Below are positions 44,030 to 55,317 of a DNA stretch of 64,000 nucleotides, in pieces. Where the stretch lies: contig NW_024466512.1 of the NCBI RefSeq assembly GCF_017591425.1, positions 21,319,501-21,383,500 on the forward strand. The letters run 5' to 3'. The stretch is from Ochotona curzoniae (taxonomy: Eukaryota; Chordata; Mammalia; Lagomorpha; Ochotonidae). The notes below the pieces were generated by a model, which did no database searches, had not been told where the DNA came from, and saw only the letters and a program-made list of their open reading frames with translations. Position 1 is the stretch's first letter. Each line of letters opens with the position of its first letter. Made by a program: the position numbers and the translations under genes.

Positions 44030-44376
44030 TAGGCCCAATGCAGTAGCTCAGTGGCTAAAAGATCTTGCCTTGCCCATGCCAGGATTCCATATGGGCAGCA
44101 GTTCTAATCCCAATGGCCTTGCTTCCCTTCCAGCTCCCTGCCTGTGGCATGGGAATGCAGTCGAGCACAGCCCAAAGCTTTGGGACCCTTTACCCATGTG
44201 GGAGACCTGGAAGAGGCTCTGGGTTCCTGACTTCATATTGGCTCATCTCCAGCCATTGCAACCGCTTGGGGAGTGAATGAATCAATGGGCAGATCTTCCT
44301 CTCTGTCTCTCCTTCTCTCTGTATATCTGAATTTCTAATAAGAATAAAATAAATCCTTAACAAAAAAATAAATAAG
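44030..44376 (+). repeat. Complete SINE
   Basis: AGGCCCAATGCAGTAGCTCAG to AATAAAATAAATCCTTAAC. It follows the preceding plus copy with no spacer, a head-to-tail tandem. Confidence 0.92.
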
Positions 44377-44597
44377 CGAGATTTATCTCTGTTTCTCTCT
44401 TTCTTTTTATCCCATTTCTACAGTCATTTATGTTGGTCTGGCCCTGCGTCAGAACCTAATCTGAGGTCTGTGCTCTTTTTGCTACACAAGGCAAGAAATG
44501 ACAGTGAACTTACAGTAAGATACTGAGTTCAGGTAAATTGGTTTCTTTCAGATTGCACAGATTTCTTAATTCATTTTTTTTTTAAATTTCTAAAAGT

Positions 44598-44920
44598 TGT
44601 CTAGATGTATTTATTTGAGAGGCAAAGAGAAAAGTGAGGGGAAGAGAGAGACAGAGACAAAATGAGAGAAAGAGATGCCCTCTTCTGGACTGTGACAGAC
44701 AGGACTGGGGGAGGCCAAAGCTCAGAGCCAACAACTCAGTCAGGGGTTGCCTTGTGAATGGCAGGACCCAAGTGCCTGGGCAGTCGCCTGCCCCCTCCCA
44801 GGCACGTTAGCAGGAATCTGGTGTCAGGGCCAGAGCCAAGTCTTGACCCCACACATTTTGATATGGGACCCAGGCATCCCAACGAGTTCTTTTAACCACT
44901 GGACCAAATGGCTCTCCCAG
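44598..44920 (-). repeat. Older SINE
   Basis: AGATGTATTTATTTGAGAGGC to CCAAATGGCTCTCCC. It carries a GGGCCAGAGCCAAGTCTTGAC variant in the 5' part. Confidence 0.75.
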
Positions 44921-45194
44921 ATGTTAGCGGTTTTTGAGAGTAGATTTGAAAAGGTACAGGCTTTAGATGAGAATGAATGAGGATTGTGTGCAGATGATGG
45001 TGAGACTTTGGTGTGAATGATTGAAAATAAATTTCAGTACAAACCTACGAAGTATGAAGGTTGTGTCTAGGCTCGACCAAGCTGAGACACTTTATCAGTC
45101 TCCAGCTTTCCTGAGGGCCCTCTTTGGAGTCAGACTTTCCTTTCTGATCAGAACACTAGGGCCCCCTAGTGGACAATCCCCCCCTTTTTTTTCT
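44921..45194. other. Unique sequence
   Basis: 45010-45190 has a plus frame of about 95 codons that runs into the next SINE. There are no convincing splice sites around it. Confidence 0.35.
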
Positions 45195-45375
45195 AATGAA
45201 GAGACAGAGCTCCCACTCTGGTTCACTCCCCAAATACCCATGACAGCTATGTCTGCACCAAGCCAAAACCAGGCCCTAAACACTCAGTCAAGAGTTCCAC
45301 GTTGGTGACAGGCGGCACCTCTCAGGAGCTGGACACTCTAATTGGAACACAGGCATCCTAACCACCCAGGCCAAA
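45195..45375 (-). repeat. Old SINE lacking tail
   Basis: GAAGAGACAGAGCTCCCACTC to CACCCAGGCCAAATG. The A-rich 3' end is absent. Confidence 0.6.
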
Positions 45376-45698
45376 TGTTCATTCCTGTGTAATGTTTCTT
45401 GCTTAAAGGTCTTGGGTTGTTTTTAGTGTTTCCCACCTCTCCTTTGTTGTGGGATTTGCTTTTTTGTGCAGAGCAAAGATGGTTTGACTCTCTTTCAGTG
45501 AATTCTTAACCCCCTCACACTTTGATTGTCAGTTCATGCCCATTTGTGGCCTCTTGGTGTTCACTAAGAAGACATTTACCCTCTAACAGTCACCCCGTGA
45601 TCCTGTACCTGAATTCAGAGGTCATTTGCTTTTTATTGTCAACTGATTTATCCTCCTCTTCCAGCTGGCACTATATTAATAATAATTCTTTGTTCCAG
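45376..45698 (+). other. Intronic sequence ending in a splice acceptor
   Basis: The block is unique. It ends TTATCCTCCTCTTCCAGC, then AATAATTCTTTGTTCCAG, giving a pyrimidine-rich tract and AG at 45697-45698 directly before the exon. Confidence 0.6.
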
Positions 45699-45777
45699 AG
45701 CCATCATCAACCACTTTAACCCCAAAATTGAGTCGTATGCTGCTGTGAATCACATATCCCAACTGTCAGAGGAGCAG
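45699..45777 (+). CDS. Internal coding exon of an unidentified gene (partial)
   Basis: This 79-nt exon follows a TTCTTTGTTCCAG acceptor and ends CAG|GTAAGC, an ideal donor. One frame is open: one leftover base, then 26 codons including [17 protein letters not shown] and ending LSEEQ. The exon is entered in phase 2 and left in phase 0. The other two frames do not look coding, and one contains a stop. The peptide looks like part of a conserved soluble helical protein, but I could not name the family and assign no function. No other exon of the gene is convincing in the window, so the flanking tens of kilobases are probably introns. It is not a processed copy, because both splice sites are present. 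It lies in the most repeat-poor part of the window, which fits functional constraint. Confidence 0.7.
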
Positions 45778-48317
45778 GTAAGCTTCTGCCGTCCAAGAGT
45801 AACCAGGTGATACCGAGGATCAAGTGGGTGCCTCTTCGTGGTGGCTAGGATTGCCAGACTACTGAGAGAAATTCACAGAAGTCCTTCAAGTAGACCATGA
45901 TGCCCTCCTCTGCATTTGTACAGTTAGGTCTGCATAACTGTACAAATTGGAAGGTGCATAGGTGAAACTGGTGAATTATATTGTGTTAAAATAGGTGATA
46001 TGGCTTTTCCTTTCAGAGAATCACCATGCTTTATGAAAATAGAAACTGAAGACTTTTTGAAATGGGTGAAAATATCAATTAGAAAAGCACTGAATTCAGC
46101 TTAATTTGGACTTGCTTGTCTTGTGAAAGCATGCCCCCTCATTGGGTTGTCCCAATAATAACCTAGTTACTTCCATGGTAAGCGAGTTCCCTTGGCCACA
46201 AGCCAGCCATTCTGCGATAGGCCTTGCCATGGCCTGGGCCAAGGTAGAGGTGCAAAGAGCCTTGTTTGTGTGTGTGTTATACTTGAAGCTGGCCTCCTTT
46301 CCCTTCCTCCCAGAATGCCTGCACTCAGTGCTGCATTACATAAAAGTACAGATGGGCCTTTAGCATGGCATAGGGTTCAACTTCAGGTTTCAAGCTGAGA
46401 TTTGAGTGCCATTTTTAAAAGCATAAAATAAGACATCCTATTCCCATGGTTTCCTTCCTTTCCATGCTATTTTCTAGATGAAGAGGCCAGAGTACAGAGG
46501 CCACACCAATCAGGAGCCCCCTGTTTTCTGCTCTCCTTTTTATTTTTTCCCACCCAGTGCGTCATCATCATAACCCTTCTCTGAGCTTTTTGCTGGCAGG
46601 GCCAGCCACCAGCTATGGTGTGACTGTGTGTTCCCACTTGCCTAAACGTTATTCAGTTCCCCCAGCGAGGTGGCAAGCAAGTATTCTCCTAACTGTTAAG
46701 CTTCTCAGTATTCCCCCCAGTGGTTCTTCCCTCAGCCAGATGGTTAGGACTCTATTAGTCTGTCAGTTGTTTCCTTTGACATATTTGTTCTCTTTTGTGA
46801 GGCCAGCTGTGAGAATCCATTCCCACATTGGAAACCGCTTTCATAAATGGCTTTTAGTTCTCTTTTTTCTTTTCTTTTCTCTTTGCCTGCGGAGCAGTCC
46901 CAAGTCCTGTTCTTTGATGCTGGCACTCTGTGAGTGCTCTGTTCTGCTACCTTCTTCCTGTTGGACCACTTCTAATCAGTTTTACTACATGAGTATTATG
47001 CAGAAGAGCCCAGCATCTTGCGCTTTCTGAGTGAAAGGAGAAATTATTTTTCCTACCACAGTGAGCTCTGGTTAGTCAAAAAGCTTAAAAAAAAAAAAAA
47101 AAAAACAAGACGACACATTTTCACTGTGAGCCACGTGTCGTGCTCATCCCCAGCAGCTTGGGAAGGTCAGGCTGAATCTTTCTCTGTCAGTGGCAGCCAT
47201 GGGCCAATAATAAGAATCCATTCTGGTGCATGCGGCAGTCTGGAAGAGGATGATTAGCAGGCACGTGTCCTCACTCTCATCTAACTGCTTGCAAAGTTAC
47301 AGGAAGCAATGAGAGTGCCTCTCAAGGAGAAGCCATGAGCCAGGTGATTTCTATGATCCAGGCTGAGAAGGAGAAATGGGAAAGGGGGGTAGCTCTCACA
47401 GGTTTGTGTCCCTGGTCGGTAAAGAGTTACAACCCTGCTCTAACCCAAAGAGTGGTCCTTTGTGGGGACCAGCCTGGCTGTCCTGGGAGTTGCTATGCTC
47501 GCTACCTCCTCTCAACCCTTTTCCTTGGTGGGGGTGGTTTGGGGAGAGCGATGCTACTCTGGGACCTTTTCACAGCACTCTCAAAATAATTGTGACCTCT
47601 CTTCCCTGACTGAAAGGTGCTAAATGACAGCACACTTGGTTTTCTCCTCAGCACTATCAGAGAGAGAGAGGGCTGTGGCTGCCTTGATAATCTCTCAAGT
47701 GTGTGTTGCATCGCTCAGGTCCCTTCACTTAGGAGCACTAATGCTAATGTCACTGAATGTTAAGGGTGTTCACAGCGTCCCAGAGCTGGCTTTAGGATAT
47801 AGTTGAGCCTTGTCAGCAGCAGACTGAGTAGGCAAGAAAAACATCCTTAGTAGATTCCAAAGTTCTCCCAAAATTTTAAAGACCATGGATAGGTGTTAAC
47901 TGGGATTTATACCACTTAGTGAGTTAGCAGACAAGACAGAACCTTGTGCTGGATCTGGCTGCCCAGCCTGCCTTTTTTTTTTTTTTTCCTGGCATGAGAT
48001 TTGTAAATCCTTGATTCTGACAGCCCCCACATACATTTCTGCCTATGTTGATGCATTTCAAGGTAATGCGTTTTTGCTCTTTCAATAAAGACCGATCTCT
48101 GGCCAGTCTTGTACTGGAGTTTCTTTTGAGGCATTCAGAAGCAAGATGACATTTTTCTGGTACTTCTCATTGGCTTTATGCAGAACAGATTTTTAATCCA
48201 TTAATGACTCTCAGTCTTAATGGTTATGCATTTTCTAGCATAATAAACTGCTTGCATTTTTATCATGTATATATAGGTTTTTTAGGTTAGTTGTGAAGTT
48301 TATTCATTTTGATTTGT
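45778..48317. other. Repeat-poor block downstream of the exon
   Basis: Only short simple runs stand out: an A-run at 47085-47104, T/C tracts at 46860-46885 and a T-run at 47972-47987. There are no SINEs for 2.5 kb, unusual here. Frames of up to 157 codons (46557-47030 plus) have low-complexity serine/leucine composition and no splice context. An AAGCAATGAGAGTGCCTC segment after TTACAG at 47308 is exon-like but too weak to call. Confidence 0.45.
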
Positions 48318-48595
48318 GTGTGTAAATGGTAAAATATATATGATAGAAGATTTACCATTTAATCATTTTTTTAAGTGTGCAGTTTAGTGTATCAGTCACT
48401 ACTGTCTGTCTCTCCAGAACTTGATCTTGAGTCCGTATTGGAACGCTGTGCCTATTAGACAGTAAGTCATTGTTCTCTTGCCCGAAACCTCTGCAACCAC
48501 TTTCACACTCTGTTTCTGTGACTGGAACTTCTCTAGGTATCTTAGTGGAAGCTTAGACTTTTTTGGCTGGCTTACTTCATTTAGTGTAAGATTTT
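48318..48595 (-). repeat. L1M 3'-end, antisense, segment 1
   Basis: TTTTTTAAGTGTGCAGTTTAG, CTCTCCAGAACTTGATC and GGCTTACTTCATTTAGTG match the antisense L1M 3' UTR. The element continues after nested insertions. Confidence 0.8.
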
Positions 48596-48930
48596 TTTAG
48601 AAACTTAAAGAAAATTATTTATTTGAAAAACATAGTTATAGAGGAAAAATGAGAGGGAGAGAAAATGAAGTGAAAGAGAGTAACATCTGTTGTTACTCCC
48701 TTAATAGCCAATAGCCAATGCGGGGCCAAACCAAAGCCAGAAACCAGCAGCTTCCTAGGGGTCTCCTACGTGGATACAGCGGACCAAGGACTTGGACCAT
48801 CTTCTGCTGGTTTCTGAGGCACATTAGCAGGGAGTTGAATCAGAAGTAGAGCAGTCAGGATTGAGCCAGTGCTCATATAAATGTCAGCATTGTAGACAGC
48901 AGCTTTACATGCTATGCCACAATGGGTAGT
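48596..48930 (-). repeat. Old SINE nested in L1M
   Basis: AAACTTAAAGAAAATTATTTA to CTATGCCACAATGGGTAG. The flanks repeat TTTAGTGTAAG / GTAGTGTAAGG, a probable target duplication. Confidence 0.8.
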
Positions 48931-48975
48931 GTAAGGTGCTTGGTTTATCCATGTTGTATTATGTGTTAGGATCTT
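48931..48975 (-). repeat. L1M 3'-end, antisense, segment 2
   Basis: GTGCTTGGTTTATCCATGTTG and TATTATGTGTTAGGATC continue the antisense L1M before the next insertion. Confidence 0.75.
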
Positions 48976-49237
48976 GTCTTTTTTTTTTTATGATCTTTAC
49001 ATAGTTGATTAGGGCTCAAAAGGGTCAAGGGCTACAGGAAAGTGAGTAAGACCATTATGTCCACATTCTCTTTTTTCCTTCCTGTATCTGGGAGAAGGAG
49101 AAGACAAAGGGAGAAGCCACACCCTTCCTCCCAACCATCCCAGAGTCCGCAGTGTGGGGCATGCTCTGAGGGCACTGCCCAAGGTTTTGATAATTCAAAA
49201 CCTCTTCTGATTTGCTGCTGATCTTGCCATTCCAAGC
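48976..49237 (-). mobile_element. Tail of the 20.7-kb retroposon family (chimera, 3' part)
   Basis: It begins with the antisense poly-A (T-run) and matches the family end: ATGATCTTTACATAGTTGATT, AAAAGGGTCAAGGGCTACAGG, GTGGGGCATGCTCTGAG and CTGCTGATCTTGCCATTCC. At 49237 it switches directly to a SINE head. Confidence 0.85.
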
Positions 49238-49278
49238 ATCACGAGAACTTTAGCCGCTAGGCCACACCGCCGGGCCCA
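49238..49278 (-). repeat. SINE head fused to the retroposon tail (chimera, 5' part)
   Basis: ATCACGAGAACTTTAGCCGC then TAGGCCACACCGCCGGGCCC is the complement of a SINE 5' end with its A-box. Both parts share one orientation with the SINE head 5', as expected from template switching during reverse transcription. Confidence 0.8.
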
Positions 49279-49498
49279 TAATTTGATTTCTTAAGGCTAA
49301 GTAACCTTCACTTGTATACATGTACCACATTTACTTTAGCCTTTTGTACATTGATGAATGTTTTGTGTTGGCTGCTGTGACTGTTAAGTGTGCAGATATG
49401 CATGTAAGGCTTTCCCTGCTGTTCCTTTGCATGCAGACCCAAAAAGGAATTGCAGTTTCATATGGTGATTTGTGTATAGCATTTTGAGAAGGATGAAC
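49279..49498 (-). repeat. L1M 3'-end, antisense, segment 3
   Basis: ATTTCTTAAGGCTAAGTAACC, ATACATGTACCACATTTAC and GGCTGCTGTGACTGTTAAG resume the L1M sequence expected after segment 2. Confidence 0.8.
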
Positions 49499-49825
49499 AT
49501 TTGGTACAGTGGTGAAGATGTTGCTGGCCCACCTGCATTTCATTGACATGCCTAAGTTGGAGTTATAGCTCCATTCTCCATTCCAGCTTCCTGCTAATGT
49601 GCACTGTGGAAGACAGTAGGTGATGGCTCAAGTACTTGGGTCCTTGCCACCTCTGTGGGAGACCCAGATTAGGTTCCATGCTTGTGGCTTCAGCCTGGCC
49701 CCAGCCCTGGCTATTATGAATATTTAAGGGGATAAAGCAGCAGATGGAAAATCTTTCTCTGCTCACATCTGTCTGTCTTTCTCTGTATCTCTGCCTTTCA
49801 GATAAATACAAACAAAATATATATA
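49499..49825 (+). repeat. Older SINE nested in L1M
   Basis: TTTGGTACAGTGGTGAAGATG to CTTTCAGATAAATACAAAC. A (TA)n(TG)n microsatellite follows at 49817-49845. Confidence 0.8.
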
Positions 49826-50372
49826 TGTGTGTGTGTGTGTGTATACGCATTTCTGAAGAACTGCCAGATTGTTCTCAAAGTAGCTTTCACTATTTCAGGT
49901 CTCAATGTTGGTGTTGCCTCATCTCCCTGCCAACATATGTTTTCATTATTCCCATCCTAAAGGATATGAAGTGATAACTCACGTGATATTCATTTGTATT
50001 TCCCTGATATATTGAGCATCATTTCTTGTGCCTATTGGCCATTTCTATATCTTTTTGGGAGAAATGTCTGTTCAAACACTTTGCCCACTTCTGAATTGAA
50101 TGGCTTCTTTTAATTGTTGCTGAGTTCTAGAAATTCTTTGTTTATTTTGGATATTAATTCCTCATTTTATATGTGTTGGTAATATGTCCTGTTTACTCCT
50201 ATTTCTCCTTTTTACTGTGGTAATAGTGCCCTTTATGTTTGAATTTTTTAAATTTTGAAGAATTTAAGCTTGTCTTTTTTCCCCTTGGTTGTCTCTGCTT
50301 TTAGTATCATCTAAAATTCATTGTCAATTTAGTGTCTGTCAGGCTTTATCCTTGTGTTTTCTTCTAAGAATT
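49826..50372 (-). repeat. L1M, antisense, segment 4
   Basis: The blocks 'GAAGAACTGCCAGATTG', 'CATTTGTATTTCCCTGATA', 'GGAGAAATGTCTGTTCAA' and 'TTTGGATATTAATTCCTC' run in the order of antisense L1M ORF2-3' sequence. Confidence 0.85.
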
Positions 50373-50383
50373 TAGTTTTAGCT

Positions 50384-50698
50384 GTAAAAAAAAAAAAAAA
50401 AGATTTATTTTTATTGGGAAGTCAGATACACAGAGAGGAAGATCTTCTGTCCATTGATTTCACTTCTGAAGTGGTCGCAGTGGCCAAAGCTGAACTAATC
50501 CAAAGCCAGGAGCCTCTTTTCAGGTCTCCCACGCAGGTACAGGGTCCCAAGGCTTTGGCCCATCCTCGACTGCTTTCCTAGGTCACAAACAGGGAGCTGG
50601 ATGGGAAACAGGGCCACCGGGGTTAGAACCAGCGTCCATATGGGATCCCGGGCAAGTACAGGTGAGGACTTTAGACAATAGGCTACTGCGCTGGGCCC
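50384..50698 (-). repeat. Complete SINE nested in L1M
   Basis: It opens with an A-run and AAGATTTATTTTTATTGGG and ends GCTACTGCGCTGGGCCC. TAGTTTTAGCT flanks it exactly at 50373-50383 and 50699-50709. Confidence 0.95.
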
Positions 50699-50709
50699 TA
50701 GTTTTAGCT

Positions 50710-50832
50710 TTTATGTGCAAATCTTTAATCCATTTTTAGTTAATTTATATATATTACATATATATGACATTAGGTAAGACCATTTTGACCTCTTTTGTAC
50801 TTGATATATCCTTATGAATAAAGATTAGGGAG
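50710..50832 (-). repeat. L1M, antisense, segment 5
   Basis: TTTATGTGCAAATCTTTAATC, CATTTTTAGTTAATTTATATA and GACATTAGGTAAGACC match the antisense L1 after the GTTTTAGCT motif. Confidence 0.75.
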
Positions 50833-51157
50833 AAGGGAATGGCATTGTAGTACAGAGTGTTAAGCTGCTGCTTGTAACACTGGCATCCTGAATTGGAGTG
50901 GTGGTTTGGTTACACATTACTTGTGATCCAGCATTCTGCTAATGTGTCTAGGAAGGAAGCAGATGATGGGCTCCTTTGTCCTTGAGCCTATGGCCCTGGG
51001 AGTCATCTGGAAGGGGCTCCTTGGCGTCAGCCTAGCCCAGCCCTGGCTGTTGTGGCTATATGGGAGTGAAGCAGCAGATGGAAGATAAATCTATGTTTCT
51101 CCACCTCTCTATCTCTGTAACTCTGCCTTTCAAATAAATAAATATTTTTAAAAAATT
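50833..51157 (+). repeat. Older SINE
   Basis: AAGGGAATGGCATTGTAGTAC to TTTCAAATAAATAAATATT. The middle block GGGCTCCTTGGCGTCAGCC is typical of older copies. Confidence 0.8.
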
Positions 51158-52980
51158 GTTTCTCAAACCTCTTGCCCACTCTAACTGAAACCTCACTTCC
51201 GTCTCCAGCATGGTTTGTTGGTAAACTTCCATCCTTACCTGGTAGAAGTGTTTTATAGACCCCAGCAAGCTCGATCCTCAGGAATAAGGATTCCTGAAAG
51301 GATAAAGCTGAGGAGTCAGACTGGGAGAGCTAGAGTGCACTAGACTAATGTTACTTTGGTAGCTTGATGCCTTGCGTTCCCGGCCCAGGGCTACCTTCCC
51401 AATTGTGTTCATCCCCAGTAGCCCTTTTGTTGGGGCCATAAGTAACACAAACCAAACACATCACTTTTGTATGCCTTCCTAAATTCTAGTCTGCCTTTTT
51501 ACCCTGTTTTACATTCTCCTTGGCAGATAGTTGAGTCACATGATCCAGTTTCATAGATAAACCTCAACCATCATTTTGTCTGTCTTGAGTAAGTATGAGT
51601 GGGAGGCATTTAGGAGAAGTTCTTGACCCCAGGCTGTATCTTGGGTTCAGGTGTTTGAGGACACACTGTCTTGATGAGGCAAGGCTGTCTTCACTGAAGT
51701 GTGCTGAGACAGAATGGCTGGCTGTGAAAGCACCACTCCCCACAAGGCCTCTTCCAGACTCAGATGCTTGCTCTCCTCTCTGCTGGCTTTTCAAATTAGG
51801 AAAAAGACTTTTTGTCTACATTGGCTTCATTGTAATAGAGTTGAGTTCACACGCAAGAGGCGTGCCATGAAATTTCTTGGAACAATATTAACTTATAGGT
51901 TTTCCTTGACCTATGAAATAAACTGATGTAATTTTTAATTAGTGCAAACCCTAAATTATGTGCAAAACTATGTATATATTCTTTTCTTTTCCTTCAAGAG
52001 AGCCCATCTTTTCTAAGACTTTGAACCAGTCTGACATCCCCTCTGGCATTTAAACAATCACCAGTTGGGCTACTTGACTAGTAACTCCTATTTTCTTTGC
52101 TCCAAAGCTGTTAAACCTGTAACAATGCCCTTGGAGGGTCTCAAGTTCTTTTAGGCTGTCACTGTTTGATTTGATTTACAAGTGTTATGACATACTGATT
52201 TCTATCAGCTCTCATATCCTTATAGGCAAGAGAGGACTTCCTAGCCGACCTTTACAGAAGTTTCTCTAGAGCCCTGAGTATCTAGAGGACACAATCACAG
52301 AACCTTCTCTGAGTATTTGATTCTCTGATTTCCAGTCACGTTCACCATCAGTTTATGCCTTTGAAATATCCCACTGGAAAGCAAGTAAGTTATTGGCCTA
52401 CTCTTGTTTTTTCAGCTTCGTTTAACTGTCATTAGATTAGCAGTTGTGTGACTGTGTTTCTCAGACTGTGCTCTGCACTTGAGAAATACAGAATGCTCTA
52501 GGGCCTGCCTTGGCTCACCAAGGTCATAAGAGGGCAAATTATGGTTTAGGACAACTTAGTGCCCGCTGACCAGCACTAGCAGGGGGATCTGCTATTAGAG
52601 ATGGCTCTCTGCAGGCTGTAGTGCTCACAAGAGGCTGTTTGCAGGAGAAAAGAGTTGGATTTGGCCTTGAAAGAGGAAGCATGGGGTAGATAAATAGAGA
52701 AGCACAAATTATAAAATTCATTCAAAACCAGGGTCTGAAAAGGACTGGAAGAATAGAGGCTGGTTGGAGTTCATGTCAGTCATGTCCAAGGGTCATAGGA
52801 CACCCAGAAGCTGATTTCAGAATACAAGTCAGTCACTTACCCATAGCCTCCATTATCCCTAGTGCACTGCCTCTGTTCCCTGTCCTAATTGTACTACCTG
52901 TGATTCAATTCACAAGCATTTCCTAGGGGCCCAGTATGAGCCAACTTCAATGTGAGGTGAGGCTTGAGGGAGAACCTGTC
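51158..52980. other. Unique sequence
   Basis: No dispersed repeat is recognised in about 1.8 kb. A pyrimidine-rich acceptor-like site at about 51526 and GTAAGTAT at 51590 bracket a segment that has stops in all three frames, so it is not a coding exon. Confidence 0.45.
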
Positions 52981-52984
52981 TTCT

Positions 52985-53260
52985 TTATTCCAATTAGGAT
53001 ATTGATTAAAAAAAAAAACCACAATGAAATGTATCTTTTTAGCCAATTTTAAGTAAACAGTGCCACAGACCTCTAGAATTTTTCCATATTGAAACTCCGC
53101 ATCTACTGTGTAACAACTCTGACCTTCCCCCACTGCCCTGTCAGCCACCATTCTACTTTACCTTTCTAAAAGTGGACAAATCTATCTTTCCTCCAAGTGG
53201 CTTAGGAGCATGCTAGAATTTCTTTGCATACAATTCTGGATTTTCTGGGGTGGTCAGTAA
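52985..53260 (-). repeat. L1M 3'-end fragment, antisense
   Basis: TTAGCCAATTTTAAGTAAAC, CCACCATTCTACTTTACC and GGCTTAGGAGCATGCTAGAAT follow the antisense L1M 3' UTR. Confidence 0.65.
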
Positions 53261-53390
53261 GGTCTGCTGGTATGCCCATGTATCACAGGACCATACGACA
53301 GTATAACCTAATTCCTAAGTTTTCTAAGTTCCTAAGTTTTCAATTTTTATGAGTTTCACTTGTTGTTTATTTCAGTCTCCATGTTCTCTC
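53261..53390. other. Possible L1M continuation
   Basis: 53220-53390 has TTTTCTGGGGTGGTCAG and a short CTAAGTTTT duplication. Identity is uncertain. Confidence 0.35.
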
Positions 53391-53404
53391 TGATGTTGGA
53401 TTCT

Positions 53405-53744
53405 TTTTTATATATATATAAAGATTTATTTATTTTTATTGGAAAGTCAGATATACAGAGAGAAGGAGAAACAGAGAGGAAGATCCTCTGTCTGATGATT
53501 CATTCCCCGAATGAGCACAACAGCTGGTGCTGTGCCAATCTGAAGCCAGGAGCCAGGAACCTCCTCCAGGATCCCACACGGGTATAGGATCCCAAAAGCA
53601 TTGGGCTGTCCTTGACTGCTTTCCCAGGCCATAAACAGGGAGCTGGATGGGAAGTGGAGCTACCGGGATCAGAACCAGCGCTCACATGGGATCCTGGCAT
53701 GTTCAAGGCAAGGACTTTAGCCGCTAGGCCACGCTGCCGGGCCC
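53405..53744 (-). repeat. Complete SINE with exact 14-bp target duplication
   Basis: It begins with T and TA runs then AAAGATTTATTTATTTTTATT and ends GCCACGCTGCCGGGCCC. TGATGTTGGATTCT flanks it at 53391-53404 and 53745-53758. Confidence 0.96.
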
Positions 53745-53814
53745 TGATGTTGGATTCTAGGGCAGTCTATGTTATCCTGTGTATTACATGACTTACCTTT
53801 GAAAATATTATGAC

Positions 53815-54021
53815 AGGGCCCGTGCAGTAGCCTAGCAGCTGAAGTCCTCACCTCACACGTGCTGGGATCCCGTATGGGCTCTAGTTCTAATCCTGGCAGC
53901 CCCACTTTTCATCCAGCTGCCTGCTTGTGGCCTGGGAAGCAGTTGGGGAATACCCAAAGCGTTGGGACCCTACATCCATGTGGGAGACGTGGAAAAGGTT
54001 CCTGACTCTGGATAAATAAAG
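53815..54021 (+). repeat. SINE with 3' internal deletion
   Basis: GGGCCCGTGCAGTAGCCTAGC through GTGGGAGACGTGGAAAAGG, then directly to GGATAAATAAA. About 110 bases are missing. TATTATGAC flanks both sides. Confidence 0.92.
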
Positions 54022-54030
54022 TATTATGAC

Positions 54031-55315
54031 GAATCCAAGGTGTCAGTCATTTGTGGGAGCAAGTTAGAGGGGGAGAAAAAACACTTCATGTCAGAGTGAG
54101 TGAAGGTTGCATTGAAAGCGGCTATTTACTGAACTTCAACTATTGGTGATGCTTGGAAATAGCCTTTACTTTTTCCTTATCCTAGGAGCCATAACAAGTA
54201 GCTGGTGGGTGATTAGCAATCCGAATGAGGTAAAGCCTAGTTTTGTTATCCTGGGTAAGAAGGAGATACTACTAAGGAGAACCCTGGTTTGTGGAGCACA
54301 GCGTGCCGGGGGTTTGAGTGGCATCCAGGACTTTCCAGCACCTAAACGAAGAGCACAGAACAACCTTGGAAGTAGGCTTCCTCAGAGCTTCCAAGGAGCA
54401 CCAAGCCTGACACAGAACTTCAGCCTTTAGAATACTAATGGATGTTTAACCACGGTTGGGGATGGGAGTGAAGGGTAGTGTGTGTGTGGTGCCTGATCCC
54501 ACTGTGGCTGCTGATGGGAAGCCAGGAGCGAATTCTTGCAGTTCTTGAAACGTAGCAGTCAGCTCTGACAGTCCAAGCTCTTGTGACCCAGTTTCAGTCC
54601 ACTGATGGCTGCCAAAGGCCTGCGTGGGGTTTTTGGAGCAGAAAGTAATTGTGGTTCATTTTCCCATGGGAACCACCTATGTAGAAGTTCTCCCCAGGGC
54701 ACTGGAGGCCTGTGTGCCACCCACTCTGAGAAGCTTGTGATATTTCCCCTTCTCAGAACATTGCCTAACCATCATGCCAGGCAGCCTTGGCAGAGACATA
54801 TGCTAGGAAGCTGAGACTTAAGACTCCCAGGAGAGCCATAACTGAATTTCCTGTACTTGGCATGCTGTTTCTTTACAACAGCCTATAGTGTTACCCTGCC
54901 TCTATAGCCGTGAGTGATGGTTGCAAGCACATGACAGGAGCCCTGGCTGGCTGCCCTGCCTTCTTTGTGGCCTTTGTTTATGTTCTGGCATTTCATTTGA
55001 CCTGTTTGGCAGGGAAGTCTTTCGGTGAGAGCTGTTTGTTCAGTGATTTCACTAAGCCAGGAAAGACACTGATACAGAGAGTTTGCTACAAATTGCTTAT
55101 TCACAGCAACTAGCCACCTACTGTGTAGGCAGAGTGTCCCGAGGAGGGCCTCATAAAAGGGTCAGCTCATGGATGATGTGTGGCTGGAATGACGCTGTCT
55201 CACCAGGTGCACAGATGGGAGAAATAAATATTCCGAATATTCTATTTAAAAATAAAATTGACGGAAATAAATAGAAAAAATAACTAGTAGAAATTGTATT
55301 GGACACTTTTCCCTT
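54031..55315. other. Unique sequence
   Basis: A plus frame at 54143-54430 (95 codons) crosses TTATCCTAG at about 54186 and GAATGAGGTAAAG at about 54229. An internal 45-nt exon is conceivable, but I do not recognise the peptide. Confidence 0.4.
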
Positions 55316-55317
55316 TT

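Noticed and set aside
46557..47030. 157-codon plus frame downstream of the coding exon
   Set aside because: It is serine/leucine-rich from pyrimidine-rich DNA, with no splice sites at its edges and no familiar domain.
51527..51588. Segment between a pyrimidine-rich acceptor and GTAAGTAT
   Set aside because: Stops occur in all three frames; at best it would be a non-coding exon.
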